Part shown: positions 27,307 to 36,409 of the stretch, one piece after another
Numbering within the stretch: position 1 is the stretch's first letter
Layout of the letters: each line of letters begins with the position of its first letter
NCBI RefSeq assembly: GCF_002150805.1
Contig: NZ_MTBA01000009.1
Span: 52,349-116,348 of the forward strand
DNA: 64,000 nt
Direction: 5' to 3'
Source: Oceanospirillum sanctuarii
Lineage (GTDB): Bacteria > Pseudomonadota > Gammaproteobacteria > Pseudomonadales > Halomonadaceae
The notes under the pieces: model-generated
Database searches by the model: none
Told to the model about the DNA's origin: nothing
What the model saw: only the letters and a program-made list of their open reading frames with translations
Translations under genes and position numbers: made by a program

Positions 27307-29196
27307 ATGACGCTGAAGAATAAAGTGCTCGCAGTGGTTTTGCTGCCTGTGCTTTTAATTACGTTGACACTGACGTTTATCAGCTACAAAGATTTGAAAA
27401 AGGAACTTGTTAAGTCAGTGAGTACGGATACTCAGCGTGTAGTGAACGACGCCAGTATTACTATTCAGGGCTGGATGAAGCACAAAGCAGACGTTGCCGA
27501 GTCTTTTGCGACTCAGTCGGCTGATCAGGACAACATCCTGCCTTTCCTGCAGCAAGCCCAGAAGTCGGGCAGTTATGATGTTTTCTATTTTGGCGCAGCC
27601 ACGGGTCGAGCCACCTTCTCTGATGTTGGTATTCAGAAAATTCTGGATGAGAAGGGCTTTGATCCCACGGTTCGTCCCTGGTACAAGGCGGCTCAGAGTG
27701 CAGGTAAAACTGTTTTTACCGCGCCTTATAAAGATGCCAGTTCCGGTCAGCTGATTATCTCTGTAGCCACTCCGGCAACCATCAATGGCGAATTTCGCGG
27801 TGTCGTTGGTGCGGATCTGAGTCTGGGGGAAGTGCTGAATACGGTTGAGTCGATTGATGTCGGTGACCATGGTTTTGTAATGCTGGTGGATGAAACCGGT
27901 ATTGTGATCGCGCACCCTAACGAATCTCTGCGTATGAAGCCGCTGACCGATGTCGGTGCCGAGCTGGACAAGGGGCTGGTTGAGCGCTTGGCAGGTAATG
28001 GCGAGATGGAGATACTGCCGATCAATGGCAGTGATCACATGATGCGCTTTGAGCGTGTGGGGGATTCCCGTTTCTATGTGGGTATTGCACTGGAAACCGG
28101 TAATGTCATGGCCCCGCTGTCCAGCCTTCTGATTGCGAATAGTCTGGTATCTCTGATTTTGATTGTATCCGCAGGTGTTATCAGTATGTGGATGGTAGGC
28201 CGGGTAATGAAACCTCTGAATGCTATCGGTACTGCACTGGAAGAGATTGCCGAAGGTGAGGGCGACCTGACCAAACGTCTGACCGTAGAAACCAAAGACG
28301 AGATTGGCTCCCTGGCGGGGCACTTCAATCACTTTGTCGACTCCATGCACAAGATCATTCAGGATATCTCTATTCTGTCCAAAGATCTTCGACATACTGC
28401 GGAAGAGAGTGCCAAAGTGGCTGAGCGCACCAGTGAAGATGTGCAGAGTCAGATGTCTGAAGTTTCTATGGTGGCTGCAGCTGTTGAAGAGATGGCAACC
28501 GCCACACAGGAGATTGCCAGCAACGCGGAAAATACCGCAGCGGCAGCTCAGGAATGTGCGGATAACAGTCGAGATGGTCAGTTGGTGGTATCCAACACCC
28601 GTGAAGCGATTCAGGGGCTATCGGGTCAGATTCAGGATGCTGCAGGTGTGATTGATCGCCTGAGTGAGCACTCACAGGAGATCAACTCTATTCTGTCGAC
28701 TATTCAGGGGATTGCGGAGCAAACCAATCTGTTGGCACTGAATGCCGCTATTGAGGCAGCCCGTGCCGGTGAGCAGGGACGTGGTTTCGCCGTGGTTGCC
28801 GATGAGGTTCGGGTATTGTCCCAGCGTACTCATCAGTCGACCGAAGAGATTCAGCAGATGATTGATAGTCTGCAGAAAGCCTCCGACGAAGCAGTGAAAC
28901 TGATGTCGTCGAGCCGTCAGCAAGCTGAAGACAGCGTTGAGGAAGCGAACAATGCTTACGATAAGCTGTTGAGCATCACCGATGCGATTACCGGTATCAG
29001 CGATATGTCGACTCAGACAGCCGCTGCGACGGAAGAGCAGACACAGGTGAATCACAGTATTTCTGAGAATACGCTGCGTATTCGTGATATCGCCAGCCAG
29101 CTTTCAGATGAGTCAGCGCAGTCCCGTGCCCGGGCCGGTGAGCTGAATGCTCTGGCGGAAAGCCTGCATGGTCAGGTGAAGCGCTTTAAGCTGTAA
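27307..29196 (+). CDS. Methyl-accepting chemotaxis protein with amino-acid-type dCache domain
   Basis: Layout: membrane helix 1 (residues 8-26), a periplasmic double-Cache domain (about 35-275), membrane helix 2 (about 278-300), a HAMP domain, and a signalling domain with the conserved hairpin tip ([21 protein letters not shown]). The sensor holds Arg123, Trp125, Tyr126, Tyr141 and Asp170 in the arrangement RPWY...PYKD...GADLS. This is the known signature of dCache_1 domains that bind free amino acids through their amino and carboxyl groups. It therefore probably guides swimming toward amino acids. Length 629. CCGGAGGA precedes the ATG. It lies alone, away from che genes. Confidence 0.93.
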   Translation: MTLKNKVLAVVLLPVLLITLTLTFISYKDLKKELVKSVSTDTQRVVNDASITIQGWMKHKADVAESFATQSADQDNILPFLQQAQKSGSYDVFYFGAATGRATFSDVGIQKILDEKGFDPTVRPWYKAAQSAGKTVFTAPYKDASSGQLIISVATPATINGEFRGVVGADLSLGEVLNTVESIDVGDHGFVMLVDETGIVIAHPNESLRMKPLTDVGAELDKGLVERLAGNGEMEILPINGSDHMMRFERVGDSRFYVGIALETGNVMAPLSSLLIANSLVSLILIVSAGVISMWMVGRVMKPLNAIGTALEEIAEGEGDLTKRLTVETKDEIGSLAGHFNHFVDSMHKIIQDISILSKDLRHTAEESAKVAERTSEDVQSQMSEVSMVAAAVEEMATATQEIASNAENTAAAAQECADNSRDGQLVVSNTREAIQGLSGQIQDAAGVIDRLSEHSQEINSILSTIQGIAEQTNLLALNAAIEAARAGEQGRGFAVVADEVRVLSQRTHQSTEEIQQMIDSLQKASDEAVKLMSSSRQQAEDSVEEANNAYDKLLSITDAITGISDMSTQTAAATEEQTQVNHSISENTLRIRDIASQLSDESAQSRARAGELNALAESLHGQVKRFKL

Positions 29197-29214
29197 AGAA
29201 CAGTGGCCTAACGA

Positions 29215-29239
29215 TCAGGCAACGTGATCTGTTGCCTGA
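29215..29239. terminator. Hairpin between the chemoreceptor and DUF454 genes
   Basis: Arms TCAGGCAAC and GTTGCCTGA flank seven bases. The hairpin includes the stop codon of the DUF454 gene. There is no good T-run on either side, so termination strength is doubtful. Confidence 0.45.
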
Positions 29240-29784
29240 ATCATAACCACATGAGCCGGTTTCCAGCCTAAGGGAACCGGTTTTTTTCTGCCTGAAAAAA
29301 AGTTTGGTTTCAGTTGTAGTCCGATTTTCTCATCGGTGGTTTTGATAGGTGATGAAGGATTGTGCGCGTCAATGTCGGAAAGCTTATTCCAGCTGCGTTC
29401 CACGGTAACATCCAGAGGTTCAGAGCGGTGACGCCACACATACCACAACGCGTAAAACACGGTGAAAACCACCAGTACTTTCAACCAGATTGAAAAAGGA
29501 CGAAATATCAGCGGGTAACTGACCATGGTCAGCATCATGGTGGTGGAAAGCAGTTTGGCTTTATAGGGAATCACACGATCAGCTTCCCAAGCCTGAATCA
29601 TAGGACCAAAGGTTTTTTGTTTCAGTAGCCAGCGATGGACTTTGACCGAGCCTTTAGAAAAGAAAAAAGCAGCGAGAATGACAAAAGGCGTTGTTGGTAA
29701 CAGGGGAAGTACGATACCGATAGCACCAAGAAGAAGCGCTAAAAAGCCTGCGGCCATATAAAGCGGTTTTCTGAATCGACCCAT
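29215..29784 (-). CDS. DUF454 (YbaN-like) inner-membrane protein
   Basis: The N-terminal 110 residues are the DUF454 domain: GIVLPLLPTTPFVILAAFFFSKGS followed by W..... and two further helices, split here as residues about 10-35, 65-85 and 90-105. Its role is unknown. An unusual C-terminal soluble tail of about 70 residues (RSWNKLSDID onward) is longer than in E. coli YbaN. The ATG at 29784 (MGRFRKPLY) has an ideal AGGAGG upstream, so the longer frame to 29847 is rejected. Its 3' end lies in a hairpin (29215-29239) shared with the convergent chemoreceptor gene. Confidence 0.82.
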   Translation of the reverse strand: MGRFRKPLYMAAGFLALLLGAIGIVLPLLPTTPFVILAAFFFSKGSVKVHRWLLKQKTFGPMIQAWEADRVIPYKAKLLSTTMMLTMVSYPLIFRPFSIWLKVLVVFTVFYALWYVWRHRSEPLDVTVERSWNKLSDIDAHNPSSPIKTTDEKIGLQLKPNFFSGRKKPVPLGWKPAHVVMIQATDHVA

Positions 29785-30023
29785 AGGATCCTCCTGATGC
29801 CAGCAAAGGTGGTGTTTTTTAAAGTCTGTTTTAAAGATAGACCACACTTAAAAGCGAATAGAAAAGAGATTAACGGATAAGCATAGAAGCGGCCAGATTT
29901 CTTTAAGAATATCAAACAGTTTGCTTGCGCTGGGTCAGAAGCAGTGGATGGGATTAGCAGTTTAAAAGAGAAGGAAAGCTCCTCATCAGCCATCAGGAAA
30001 ATGAGGAACTCAGGTCATCATGC

Positions 30024-30284
30024 TCAGTCTTTTACCAGACCTTTACCTTTTTCTACAGCCTCAGAAGCTCCCTCTTTGGTAGAGCAGGCAGCGCGTTCTG
30101 CAGCACATTTGGTCATACAACCCATTTTGCCGAGAGTGTCATCAAAGTAGCGTACTTTACAGCTGGCTTCACAGGCAGATTGCTTTAGTGAGCAGCTGGC
30201 CTGAGCCGTCATCGGTAAAAGACTTAGCGACATCAGAGCTGCAAAAAAAAGCGCTGGCGATTTCAGAGGCATTTTAAGAGACAT
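30024..30284 (-). CDS. Secreted six-cysteine helical-hairpin protein
   Basis: An 86-residue protein with a Sec signal peptide ending AQA. The mature part holds six cysteines with mirror-image spacing, C-x6-C-x3-C-x13-C-x3-C-x6-C. This twin CX3C layout predicts two antiparallel helices tied by disulfides, as in eukaryotic small Tim-type folds; the comparison is structural, not one of descent. The C-terminal tail is Lys/Glu/Gly rich. I do not know its function. Possible roles are a periplasmic metal or redox protein or a small structural factor. It probably has its own promoter, with no close operon partner. Confidence 0.7.
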   Translation of the reverse strand: MSLKMPLKSPALFFAALMSLSLLPMTAQASCSLKQSACEASCKVRYFDDTLGKMGCMTKCAAERAACSTKEGASEAVEKGKGLVKD

Positions 30285-30450
30285 AGACTTACCTGTTCTG
30301 AGAAAATAGCAGTTGGAGTTTCAATTTAACTCTCGCGTGTAATTGATTAATTATCTTAAGTTTTCGCCCCTAGGTTCAAGAGAAATACCTGAGCTTAAGG
30401 GTTTTATTCTGTATCTGATTTGGTTCCGATCCGTCCAGTGGAGATTTCTT

Positions 30451-31203
30451 TTGAGTAAACAGGCTGCCCCCAATTTTGAAACCACGGATTTTGAAACCAC
30501 GGATTTTGAAACCACGGACTTCACGCTGATTGAGCAAAATGCGGATTACGTGATTATCGCTAAAGCCCCCGGGGTCGATGTCCATCGGGATGGCGATCAA
30601 GCAGGTATTACAGAGAAAGTATCTCAGGCTTTAGGGGTGGAGAAACTGTATCTGGTACATCGGCTGGACAAGGTGACCTCAGGTCTGATGGTGCTGGCAA
30701 AACGTGCTGATGTATGTGCTCAGCTTGCAGAACTCTTTAAAGCCCGTGAGGTAAGTAAATTCTATCTGGCAGTCTCGGCGAAAAAGCCGAAAAAAAAACA
30801 AGGCTGGATTATCGGTGATATGGAGCGCTCTCGACGGGGCAGTTGGAAGCTGACTTCCGGTAAACAAAATCCAGCGGTGACTCAGTTTTTCTCCAAACCC
30901 CTGCAGCCGGGGTTCAGAGCATTTCTGTTAAAGCCCCGCACCGGTAAAACCCATCAGTTGAGAGTGGCGTTGAAAAGTATAGGTGCCCCCATCTGTGGCG
31001 ATTCTCTTTATGACGATGCTGAGGCGGCTTTGAAGGAAGCACGTACTTATCTGCATGCATACGGCCTGAGTTTCAACTGGCAAGGTGAGTTGAAGCAGTA
31101 TCGGATTTGGCCTACACAGGGAGAGCATTACTGCTCAGAAGTATTTTTAGCGCTGAAGGCTGAATGGGGAGAACCGGAAGACCTGCCATGGCCAAAGTCC
31201 TGA
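30451..31203 (+). CDS. RluA-family pseudouridine synthase
   Basis: The catalytic Asp lies in HRLDKVTSG, with the family segments DYVIIAKAPGVDVHRD and RTGKTHQLRVALKSIG. It isomerises uridine in rRNA or tRNA; the target cannot be told, and this looks like the TIGR01621-type branch rather than RluA, RluC or RluD. I place the start at TTG 30451 because GGAG lies seven bases upstream; a longer frame from TTG 30343 encodes no family sequence. The N-terminus contains three perfect tandem copies of a five-residue unit (FETTD) encoded by a 15-base repeat. Length about 250. Confidence 0.85.
   Translation: MSKQAAPNFETTDFETTDFETTDFTLIEQNADYVIIAKAPGVDVHRDGDQAGITEKVSQALGVEKLYLVHRLDKVTSGLMVLAKRADVCAQLAELFKAREVSKFYLAVSAKKPKKKQGWIIGDMERSRRGSWKLTSGKQNPAVTQFFSKPLQPGFRAFLLKPRTGKTHQLRVALKSIGAPICGDSLYDDAEAALKEARTYLHAYGLSFNWQGELKQYRIWPTQGEHYCSEVFLALKAEWGEPEDLPWPKS
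30474..30518 (+). repeat. Three perfect 15-base tandem repeats in a coding region
   Basis: The unit TTTTGAAACCACGGA occurs at 30474-30488, 30489-30503 and 30504-30518 without a mismatch. It encodes FETTD repeated in frame, so changes in copy number would keep the reading frame. Confidence 0.95.
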
Positions 31204-31281
31204 TCTGGCTTTGCACTTTTTGAGTGCTCATGGCTTAAACTGAGCAGAGGTAACAAGAATAAAAATAAAGTGAGTTTTGCG

Positions 31282-31872
31282 ATGAAAGCCCTGCCTACGA
31301 TCTCTGTTGACATAGCTGTGCCCGAGAAAAAGGTTGCCGATTCTGTTCGGCAACTTCCGCTTGTCATTCGGCAGCTGACACCGAAAGATGCCGATGTTTT
31401 TCACTACCTTCGGATTCGTTGTATTGAAAGCGATCCCACAAGCTTCAGTGTTCTGTTGGAGGAGGAAAAGTCGATGACGCCTTCTCAGATTAAGAACCTT
31501 TTGGACCGTTTTTTCCGTTCAGAAACGTCAGCTCTCTGGGGCGGCTTTTGTGGTGATTATCTGGTGGGCATGATAGGACTTGAATCCCTGTTAGGCCCTG
31601 TGCGCCGGCATCGGGGCATCATTACCGGGCTGTGTGTTTTGCCGGAGTACCGTGGGCAGCAGATCGGTCAGGCATTAATCGAGCATGTGATTAAGCAGGC
31701 AAAACTGAATCCGCAGCTGGAATCTCTGGTGCTTGAGGTAAGTGAGGTATCACTTGCTGCTATTAAACTCTATCAGCAGGCGGGGTTCAGGGATAATGGC
31801 CGGGAGCCTCGTGCCTTGGCTTTTGGTGATCAAAGGCTGGATCTGATTCGTATGAATTGTCCGCTCCGATAG
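31282..31872 (+). CDS. GNAT-family N-acetyltransferase
   Basis: The acetyl-CoA binding part is seen in ITGLCVLPEYRGQQIGQALIEHV (motif A, with the R-G-x-x-I-G turn) and the C-terminal LEVSEVSLAAIKLYQQAGF (motif B). The substrate is unknown; it could be an amino group of a small molecule or a protein. Start ATG 31282 is preferred over GTG 31270. It follows the pseudouridine synthase by 66 to 78 bases on the same strand and may share its transcript. An extension of about 25 residues precedes the GNAT core. Confidence 0.82.
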   Translation: MKALPTISVDIAVPEKKVADSVRQLPLVIRQLTPKDADVFHYLRIRCIESDPTSFSVLLEEEKSMTPSQIKNLLDRFFRSETSALWGGFCGDYLVGMIGLESLLGPVRRHRGIITGLCVLPEYRGQQIGQALIEHVIKQAKLNPQLESLVLEVSEVSLAAIKLYQQAGFRDNGREPRALAFGDQRLDLIRMNCPLR

Positions 31873-31901
31873 CTGAAAACACCCGAAGCCTATGAATGAA
31901 A

Positions 31902-31930
31902 AAGGGCTCACTATCAAGTGAGCCCTTCTG
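31902..31930. terminator. Bidirectional terminator between the GNAT gene and the heme chemoreceptor
   Basis: The stem AAGGGCTCACT / AGTGAGCCCTT encloses ATCA, with A-rich sequence on one side and T-rich on the other. Confidence 0.9.
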
Positions 31931-31975
31931 TTTTCTAGTGGCTTTCAAATATGAACAAAGCCAGTATTTTAGGAG

Positions 31976-33667
31976 CTAGTATTTAAATCGGCCTACGAGG
32001 GATTTAAGTTCGTGAGCCAGTGTGGTCAGACGGTTACTGTTTTCTGCAGTCTGCTCAGAGGTATGAGCAGATTCATCAGACATCTCGTTGATCGCCATAA
32101 TGTTCTGCTCAATCTCCATCGCCACAGCACTTTGTTCTTCACTGGCGCTGGCGATCTGATCGTTCATGGCTGTGATCTGGCTGACAGCGCTTGAGATCGC
32201 ATTCAGAGCATCATTCGCGGCTTCTGCCTGCTCAACGGTTTGTTCCGCCTGAGTGCAGCTCTGTTTCATCAGGCTCACGGCATTATTGGTGCCATTTTGC
32301 AGCGCAGAGATTACCTGCTGAATCTCTTCTGTTGCTTCCTGAGTACGGCCTGCCAGACTACGAACTTCATCGGCAACTACCGCGAAGCCCCGGCCCTGTT
32401 CACCGGCACGGGCAGCCTCAATAGCCGCGTTCAGAGCCAGCAGGTTGGTCTGCTCAGCAATAGCCTGAATCACATTTACCATACCCGTGATATTTTCGGA
32501 TTGCTCTTCCAGCTTGTGAATCGCATCCATAGCGCTGTTGATATTGTTAGACAAACCATCAATATCGTGGCGGGTGGCATCAACGACTTTATGGCCATCA
32601 CGGGCAACCTGACTGGCAGTTTGCGCTGCCTGTGCCGCTTCTGCAGCATTTTTCGCCACATCAGCAACAGTTGCGGCCATCTCGTTAATCGCCGTTGCTG
32701 CCTGGTTGGTCTCCTGTGCCTGACGTTCCAGACGATGGCTGTTATCAACGGCAATCTGGTTCATCGCTTCAGAGGTGTCGTTAAGGCTCTGGCTGGTATC
32801 TGCCATCTGCTGAACCATCTCACGGATATGACCGGTAAAGCGGTTGAAAGCTCGGGACAGGTGGGTGATTTCGTCATTGCCGGACTCATCCAGACGTGCG
32901 GTCAGGTCACCATCGCCGTGGGCGATTTCATCCATGGCATCGTTCAGATGATCCATGCGCTGCTGGATCACATTGCGGTAGATCAGCCAGAGAGCCAGCA
33001 GCATCACAAGCAGCAGGGAAACCACAAGGCCTGTGATCTTGAAGCTGGTAGCACGGCCAGCAGCCAGCTGATCAGTAATGTCGGTGGTAACTTCCAGCAC
33101 ACCGCGAACATCACCCATCTTCCAGTCGTTTTTCGGTGTTTGCGGATGTGTGTTGTGACAAGACACACAAGCCGGAGCGGACATCTTGTCCGAGATTGCC
33201 ACACGAACCAGTGTGCGGCCATTTTCTTCGAACTGCTCAACAACGGTGCTGTCCGGGCTCTGAACCAGCTGTTTCCAGGCGTTCTGCTCAAACTCATCCA
33301 GACGACGGTTTGCACGGTTTGGGAAAGGGTATTCACTGTAGAGTTTCAGAATCAGACCCTTGTCCTTCATCAGGTCACTCAGGTCGTGAATCATAGTCGC
33401 AGGCAGAGGAATCTTGTTGCCATGCTCCTTGTGGTCGCTATCGGGTTTCAGCGCACCGGATGCCAGAGCCTTACCCACTACATTCTGGGTGTAGTATTTG
33501 CGCAGGGTTTTGAACTGATCAACGGTGGACTGGGAGTTTTCAATGACTCCTTCAACCACCGTTTCGCTCATCTGTTTGGGAATAAAGAACACCAGAATCA
33601 GCATGATAATGGCGATCAGGGCAATAATAGGCACCGCCATCTTGCCAAAGAGGCCCAGGTTTCTCAT
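31976..33667 (-). CDS. Chemoreceptor with periplasmic c-type heme sensor domain
   Basis: Layout: membrane helix 1 (residues 9-29), a periplasmic domain of the DUF3365/Tll0287 type (about 32-205), membrane helix 2 (about 211-230), HAMP, and a methyl-accepting signalling domain with the conserved [21 protein letters not shown] tip. The sensor contains the heme c attachment site CVSCH at residues 167-171 and the family segment YYTQNVV. A covalently bound heme suggests sensing of redox state or a gas such as NO or oxygen; the ligand is inference. Length 563. The start is supported by AAGGATTATCCT upstream. It is transcribed alone. Confidence 0.92.
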   Translation of the reverse strand: MRNLGLFGKMAVPIIALIAIIMLILVFFIPKQMSETVVEGVIENSQSTVDQFKTLRKYYTQNVVGKALASGALKPDSDHKEHGNKIPLPATMIHDLSDLMKDKGLILKLYSEYPFPNRANRRLDEFEQNAWKQLVQSPDSTVVEQFEENGRTLVRVAISDKMSAPACVSCHNTHPQTPKNDWKMGDVRGVLEVTTDITDQLAAGRATSFKITGLVVSLLLVMLLALWLIYRNVIQQRMDHLNDAMDEIAHGDGDLTARLDESGNDEITHLSRAFNRFTGHIREMVQQMADTSQSLNDTSEAMNQIAVDNSHRLERQAQETNQAATAINEMAATVADVAKNAAEAAQAAQTASQVARDGHKVVDATRHDIDGLSNNINSAMDAIHKLEEQSENITGMVNVIQAIAEQTNLLALNAAIEAARAGEQGRGFAVVADEVRSLAGRTQEATEEIQQVISALQNGTNNAVSLMKQSCTQAEQTVEQAEAANDALNAISSAVSQITAMNDQIASASEEQSAVAMEIEQNIMAINEMSDESAHTSEQTAENSNRLTTLAHELKSLVGRFKY

Positions 33668-33968
33668 AGGATAATCCTTAATAACAAAATTGCATTCCCT
33701 GCAGTGAATCTGTGCGAAACCGGCTGTGAATGCGTGAATATTCAGAACACGTTATGCATTATCGCCCAGTTTTGCCAGTCATAAAGTAATACTTTGTACA
33801 GGGTTTTAGTGACTGGGCCGGAACGGATGACAGTTGGGCTATCCCGTCAGCCCCGAAGCCCTTTGATAACGGGGGAGCAGGCTTTTGCACTGCTTGCCCC
33901 CATGCTGTAAAATCTCGCCCCTTTTCTGCCAACCGGCTTACCATCACTGCAAACAGTCTGAGGTACAC
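33668..33968. other. 301-base divergent region of the heme chemoreceptor and SulP genes
   Basis: No gene is supported. It holds the sulP promoter (listed separately) and a 13-base palindrome AAAGTA-A-TACTTT at 33783-33795, about 115 bases upstream of the chemoreceptor start. The latter may be a regulator site. Confidence 0.45.
33885..33913 (+). promoter_or_regulatory. Sigma-70 promoter of the SulP transporter gene
   Basis: TTGCAC (33885-33890) and TAAAAT (33908-33913) are separated by 17 bases, near consensus in sequence and spacing. The start codon of the transporter is 55 bases downstream. Confidence 0.65.
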
Positions 33969-35525
33969 ATGGACTCCACCCGCTATTTGACGCCTGCTCA
34001 AATGAAGAATGACGTTTTATCCGGCCTGACGGTTGCTCTGGCTCTGGTGCCTGAAGCGGTTGCTTTTGCTTTTGTTGCCGGTGTTGAACCCTTAGTGGGT
34101 CTTTATGCAGCCTTTATGGTGGGGCTGGTGACGGCTTGTATTGGTGGTCGTCCTGGTATGATCTCAGGTGCTACCGGTGCACTAGCGGTGGTAATGGTGT
34201 CTCTGGTGGCAGAGCACGGGGTTGAGTATCTGTTTGCTGCGGTCGTACTGATGGGCTTCTTCCAGATCATGGCAGGGGTATTCCGGTTGGGTAAGTTTAT
34301 CCGCATGGTGCCCCATCCTGTGATGCTGGGCTTTGTAAACGGTCTGGCCATTGTGATCTTCCTGGCGCAGCTGGGGCAGTTCAAATGGAAAGATGAATCC
34401 GGTGAAATGGTCTGGATGAGTGGCGAGCCTTTGATGATCATGGCGGGTCTGATCGCTCTGACCATGGCGATTATCTTCTTCCTGCCTAAGCTGACTAAAG
34501 CGATCCCATCTTCTCTGGCCGCGATTGTGACCGTGACCTTGCTGGTGATCTTTATGGATCTGGATGCCCGTACGGTACAGAACGTACTGGCGGATATGAC
34601 TAATGACCCTCTGGCCTCTATCGCTGGTGGTTTCCCGGAATTCCATATTCCTATGGTGCCGATGACCCTGGAAACTCTGTGGATCATCTTGCCTTACTCT
34701 CTGATTCTGGCAGCAGTTGGTCTGATTGAATCCCTGCTGACTCTGAGTTTGATCGACGAAATGACCGAAACCCGTGGCCGTGGCAACAAAGAGTGCGTGG
34801 GGCAGGGGACCGCGAACATTCTGACCGGTTTCTTCGGTGGTATGGGCGGTTGTGCCATGATTGGTCAGAGTATGATCAATATTAACTCCGGTGGCCGTGG
34901 CCGTCTGTCTGGTATTACGGCGGCTATTTTCCTGCTGCTGTTTATTCTGTTTACCTCCTCTCTGATTGAGATGATCCCGGTAGCCGCTCTGATCGGTGTA
35001 ATGTTTATGGTGGTGATTGGTACCTTCGAGTGGGCCAGTCTGCGCATGATGGGTAAGATTCCTAAGTCCGATGCTTTTGTTATCGTGCTTGTATCCGGTG
35101 TGACCGTAGTAACGGATCTGGCAATTGCGGTAATTGTCGGTGTGATCGTATCGGCGCTGATCTTTGCATGGGAGCATGCTAAGCACATTCAGGTGCGTAT
35201 TCTTGAAGAAGATGACAACCACCGTGTTTATGAACTGACAGGTCCGCTGTTCTTTGCTTCGATCAATAACTTCCGTGAGCAGTTTGATCCGAAGAATGAC
35301 CCGCAGGATGTGGTCCTGGACTTCCGTAACTCCCGTGTAAGTGATCACTCGGCACTGGAAGCGATCGATGCACTGGCAGAAAAATATATTGCGGCGGGTA
35401 AAACCCTGCACCTTCGCCACCTGAGTGGTGAGTGCCGTGATCTCCTGCAGAAAGCCGGTGATCTGGTTGAAGTGAACGTGATTGAAGATCCTAAATATCA
35501 CGTTGCGACGGACAAGCTGGCGTAA
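33969..35525 (+). CDS. SulP-family anion transporter with STAS domain
   Basis: An inner-membrane carrier of the SulP (SLC26) family, about 12 membrane segments followed by a cytoplasmic STAS domain (about residues 420-518: [31 protein letters not shown]). The N-terminal family motif [28 protein letters not shown] is present, read here across residues 20-48. Substrates in the family are sulfate, bicarbonate or dicarboxylates; this cannot be decided. The ATG at 33969 follows GAGG; upstream in-frame codons are not family-like. Its stop overlaps the annotated start of truC. Confidence 0.92.
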   Translation: MDSTRYLTPAQMKNDVLSGLTVALALVPEAVAFAFVAGVEPLVGLYAAFMVGLVTACIGGRPGMISGATGALAVVMVSLVAEHGVEYLFAAVVLMGFFQIMAGVFRLGKFIRMVPHPVMLGFVNGLAIVIFLAQLGQFKWKDESGEMVWMSGEPLMIMAGLIALTMAIIFFLPKLTKAIPSSLAAIVTVTLLVIFMDLDARTVQNVLADMTNDPLASIAGGFPEFHIPMVPMTLETLWIILPYSLILAAVGLIESLLTLSLIDEMTETRGRGNKECVGQGTANILTGFFGGMGGCAMIGQSMININSGGRGRLSGITAAIFLLLFILFTSSLIEMIPVAALIGVMFMVVIGTFEWASLRMMGKIPKSDAFVIVLVSGVTVVTDLAIAVIVGVIVSALIFAWEHAKHIQVRILEEDDNHRVYELTGPLFFASINNFREQFDPKNDPQDVVLDFRNSRVSDHSALEAIDALAEKYIAAGKTLHLRHLSGECRDLLQKAGDLVEVNVIEDPKYHVATDKLA

Positions 35526-36319
35526 TGTCGACGGCTAAGAATATACAGCCGGAGCAGGTCTCCGGCTCACAAAACGGGCAGGAGGAGATCCTGCCCGTTT
35601 TGTATCAGGATGAACATCTGGTCGTGATCAACAAACCTTCCGGTTTGCTGGTGCATCGCAGCCCGATTGATCGTCATGAGACCCGCTTTGCTTTGCAGAT
35701 GGTTCGTAACCAGATCGGCCAGAAAGTGTTTCCTGTACATCGTCTGGATAAGCCAACATCCGGTGCTCTGGTCTTTGCCCTGAGTTCTGAGGTGGCCCGC
35801 AAGCTGGGTGAACAGATGATGGCTCACGAGGTTGATAAAACCTATGTTGCCGTTGTTCGGGGTTATGCCCCTGAGGCTGGTGAAATTGATCACGCTCTGG
35901 TGGAAGAGCCGGATAAGCGCATTAAAGGTTCAAAAGAGAAGAGTGAGCCTCAGCCTGCATTCAGCCGTTACCGTTGTCTTGCAACCGCAGAGCTGGATGC
36001 CTGTATTGAGCGCTATCCCCAGAGCCGTTTTTCTCTGGTGGAGGTGAAACCGGAAACCGGTCGTCGTCACCAGATTCGCCGGCACCTGAAGCATATCAAC
36101 CATCCGATTATTGGCGATGCCAAACACGGCCGAGGGCGTTATAACCGGTACTTCAAAGAGCACCTTGATAGTGATCGTTTACTCTTAGCCGCGACAATTA
36201 TCTCGTTTGCCCATCCGGTTTCCGGTGAGCGGTTAACGGTTAAAGCGCCTCTTGAAGCCTCTATGCAGAGTATTATGTCCCGCCTTGGCTGGCAGGACTG
36301 GGTCGATCAGTTAAGTTAA
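35525..36319 (+). CDS. truC: tRNA pseudouridine(65) synthase TruC
   Basis: TruC modifies U65 in tRNA. The catalytic Asp is in HRLDKPTSG, and the opening VLYQDEHLVVINKPSGLLVHRS matches TruC. The C-terminal RRHQIRRHLKHINHPIIGD is also typical. The ATG at 35525 overlaps the transporter stop (TAATG). However, the first about 22 residues lie over two hairpins and have no match to the family, where proteins begin close to the VLYQDE segment. A later non-ATG start around 35588-35600, just after AGGAGGAG at 35580-35587, is possible. Confidence 0.9.
   Translation: MSTAKNIQPEQVSGSQNGQEEILPVLYQDEHLVVINKPSGLLVHRSPIDRHETRFALQMVRNQIGQKVFPVHRLDKPTSGALVFALSSEVARKLGEQMMAHEVDKTYVAVVRGYAPEAGEIDHALVEEPDKRIKGSKEKSEPQPAFSRYRCLATAELDACIERYPQSRFSLVEVKPETGRRHQIRRHLKHINHPIIGDAKHGRGRYNRYFKEHLDSDRLLLAATIISFAHPVSGERLTVKAPLEASMQSIMSRLGWQDWVDQLS
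35548..35602 (+). terminator. Two stacked hairpins at the sulP-truC junction, second one terminator-like
   Basis: The first hairpin is GCCGGAG-N5-CTCCGGC (35548-35566). The second has perfect 14-base arms, CAAAACGGGCAGGA and its complement ending CCCGTTTTG (35570-35583 and 35589-35602). Its loop and upper stem contain AGGAGGAG. It ends in TTTTG, so it can act as a terminator for sulP, yet it lies inside the truC frame and covers a ribosome-site-like sequence. Confidence 0.75.
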
Positions 36320-36409
36320 TTTTTAGCCTGTAAGCAGGTCTTGGGTCTCGTCCCATAGCCTGATGCTTGCGGTCTTGGATAGTCAGTATTTTCCAGCAGA
36401 GTTACGCAG

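Noticed and set aside
27415..28395. A 326-residue minus-strand frame opposite the first chemoreceptor
   Set aside because: Antisense shadow without motifs.
32240..33784. A 514-residue open frame on the plus strand opposite the heme chemoreceptor
   Set aside because: It is an antisense shadow of a well-supported chemoreceptor. Its translation has no recognisable motif, and such long shadows arise from the codon bias of these genes.
34182..35501. A 439-residue minus-strand frame opposite the SulP transporter
   Set aside because: Its His/Gln/Arg-rich translation is typical antisense noise; the plus-strand transporter and STAS domain are clear.
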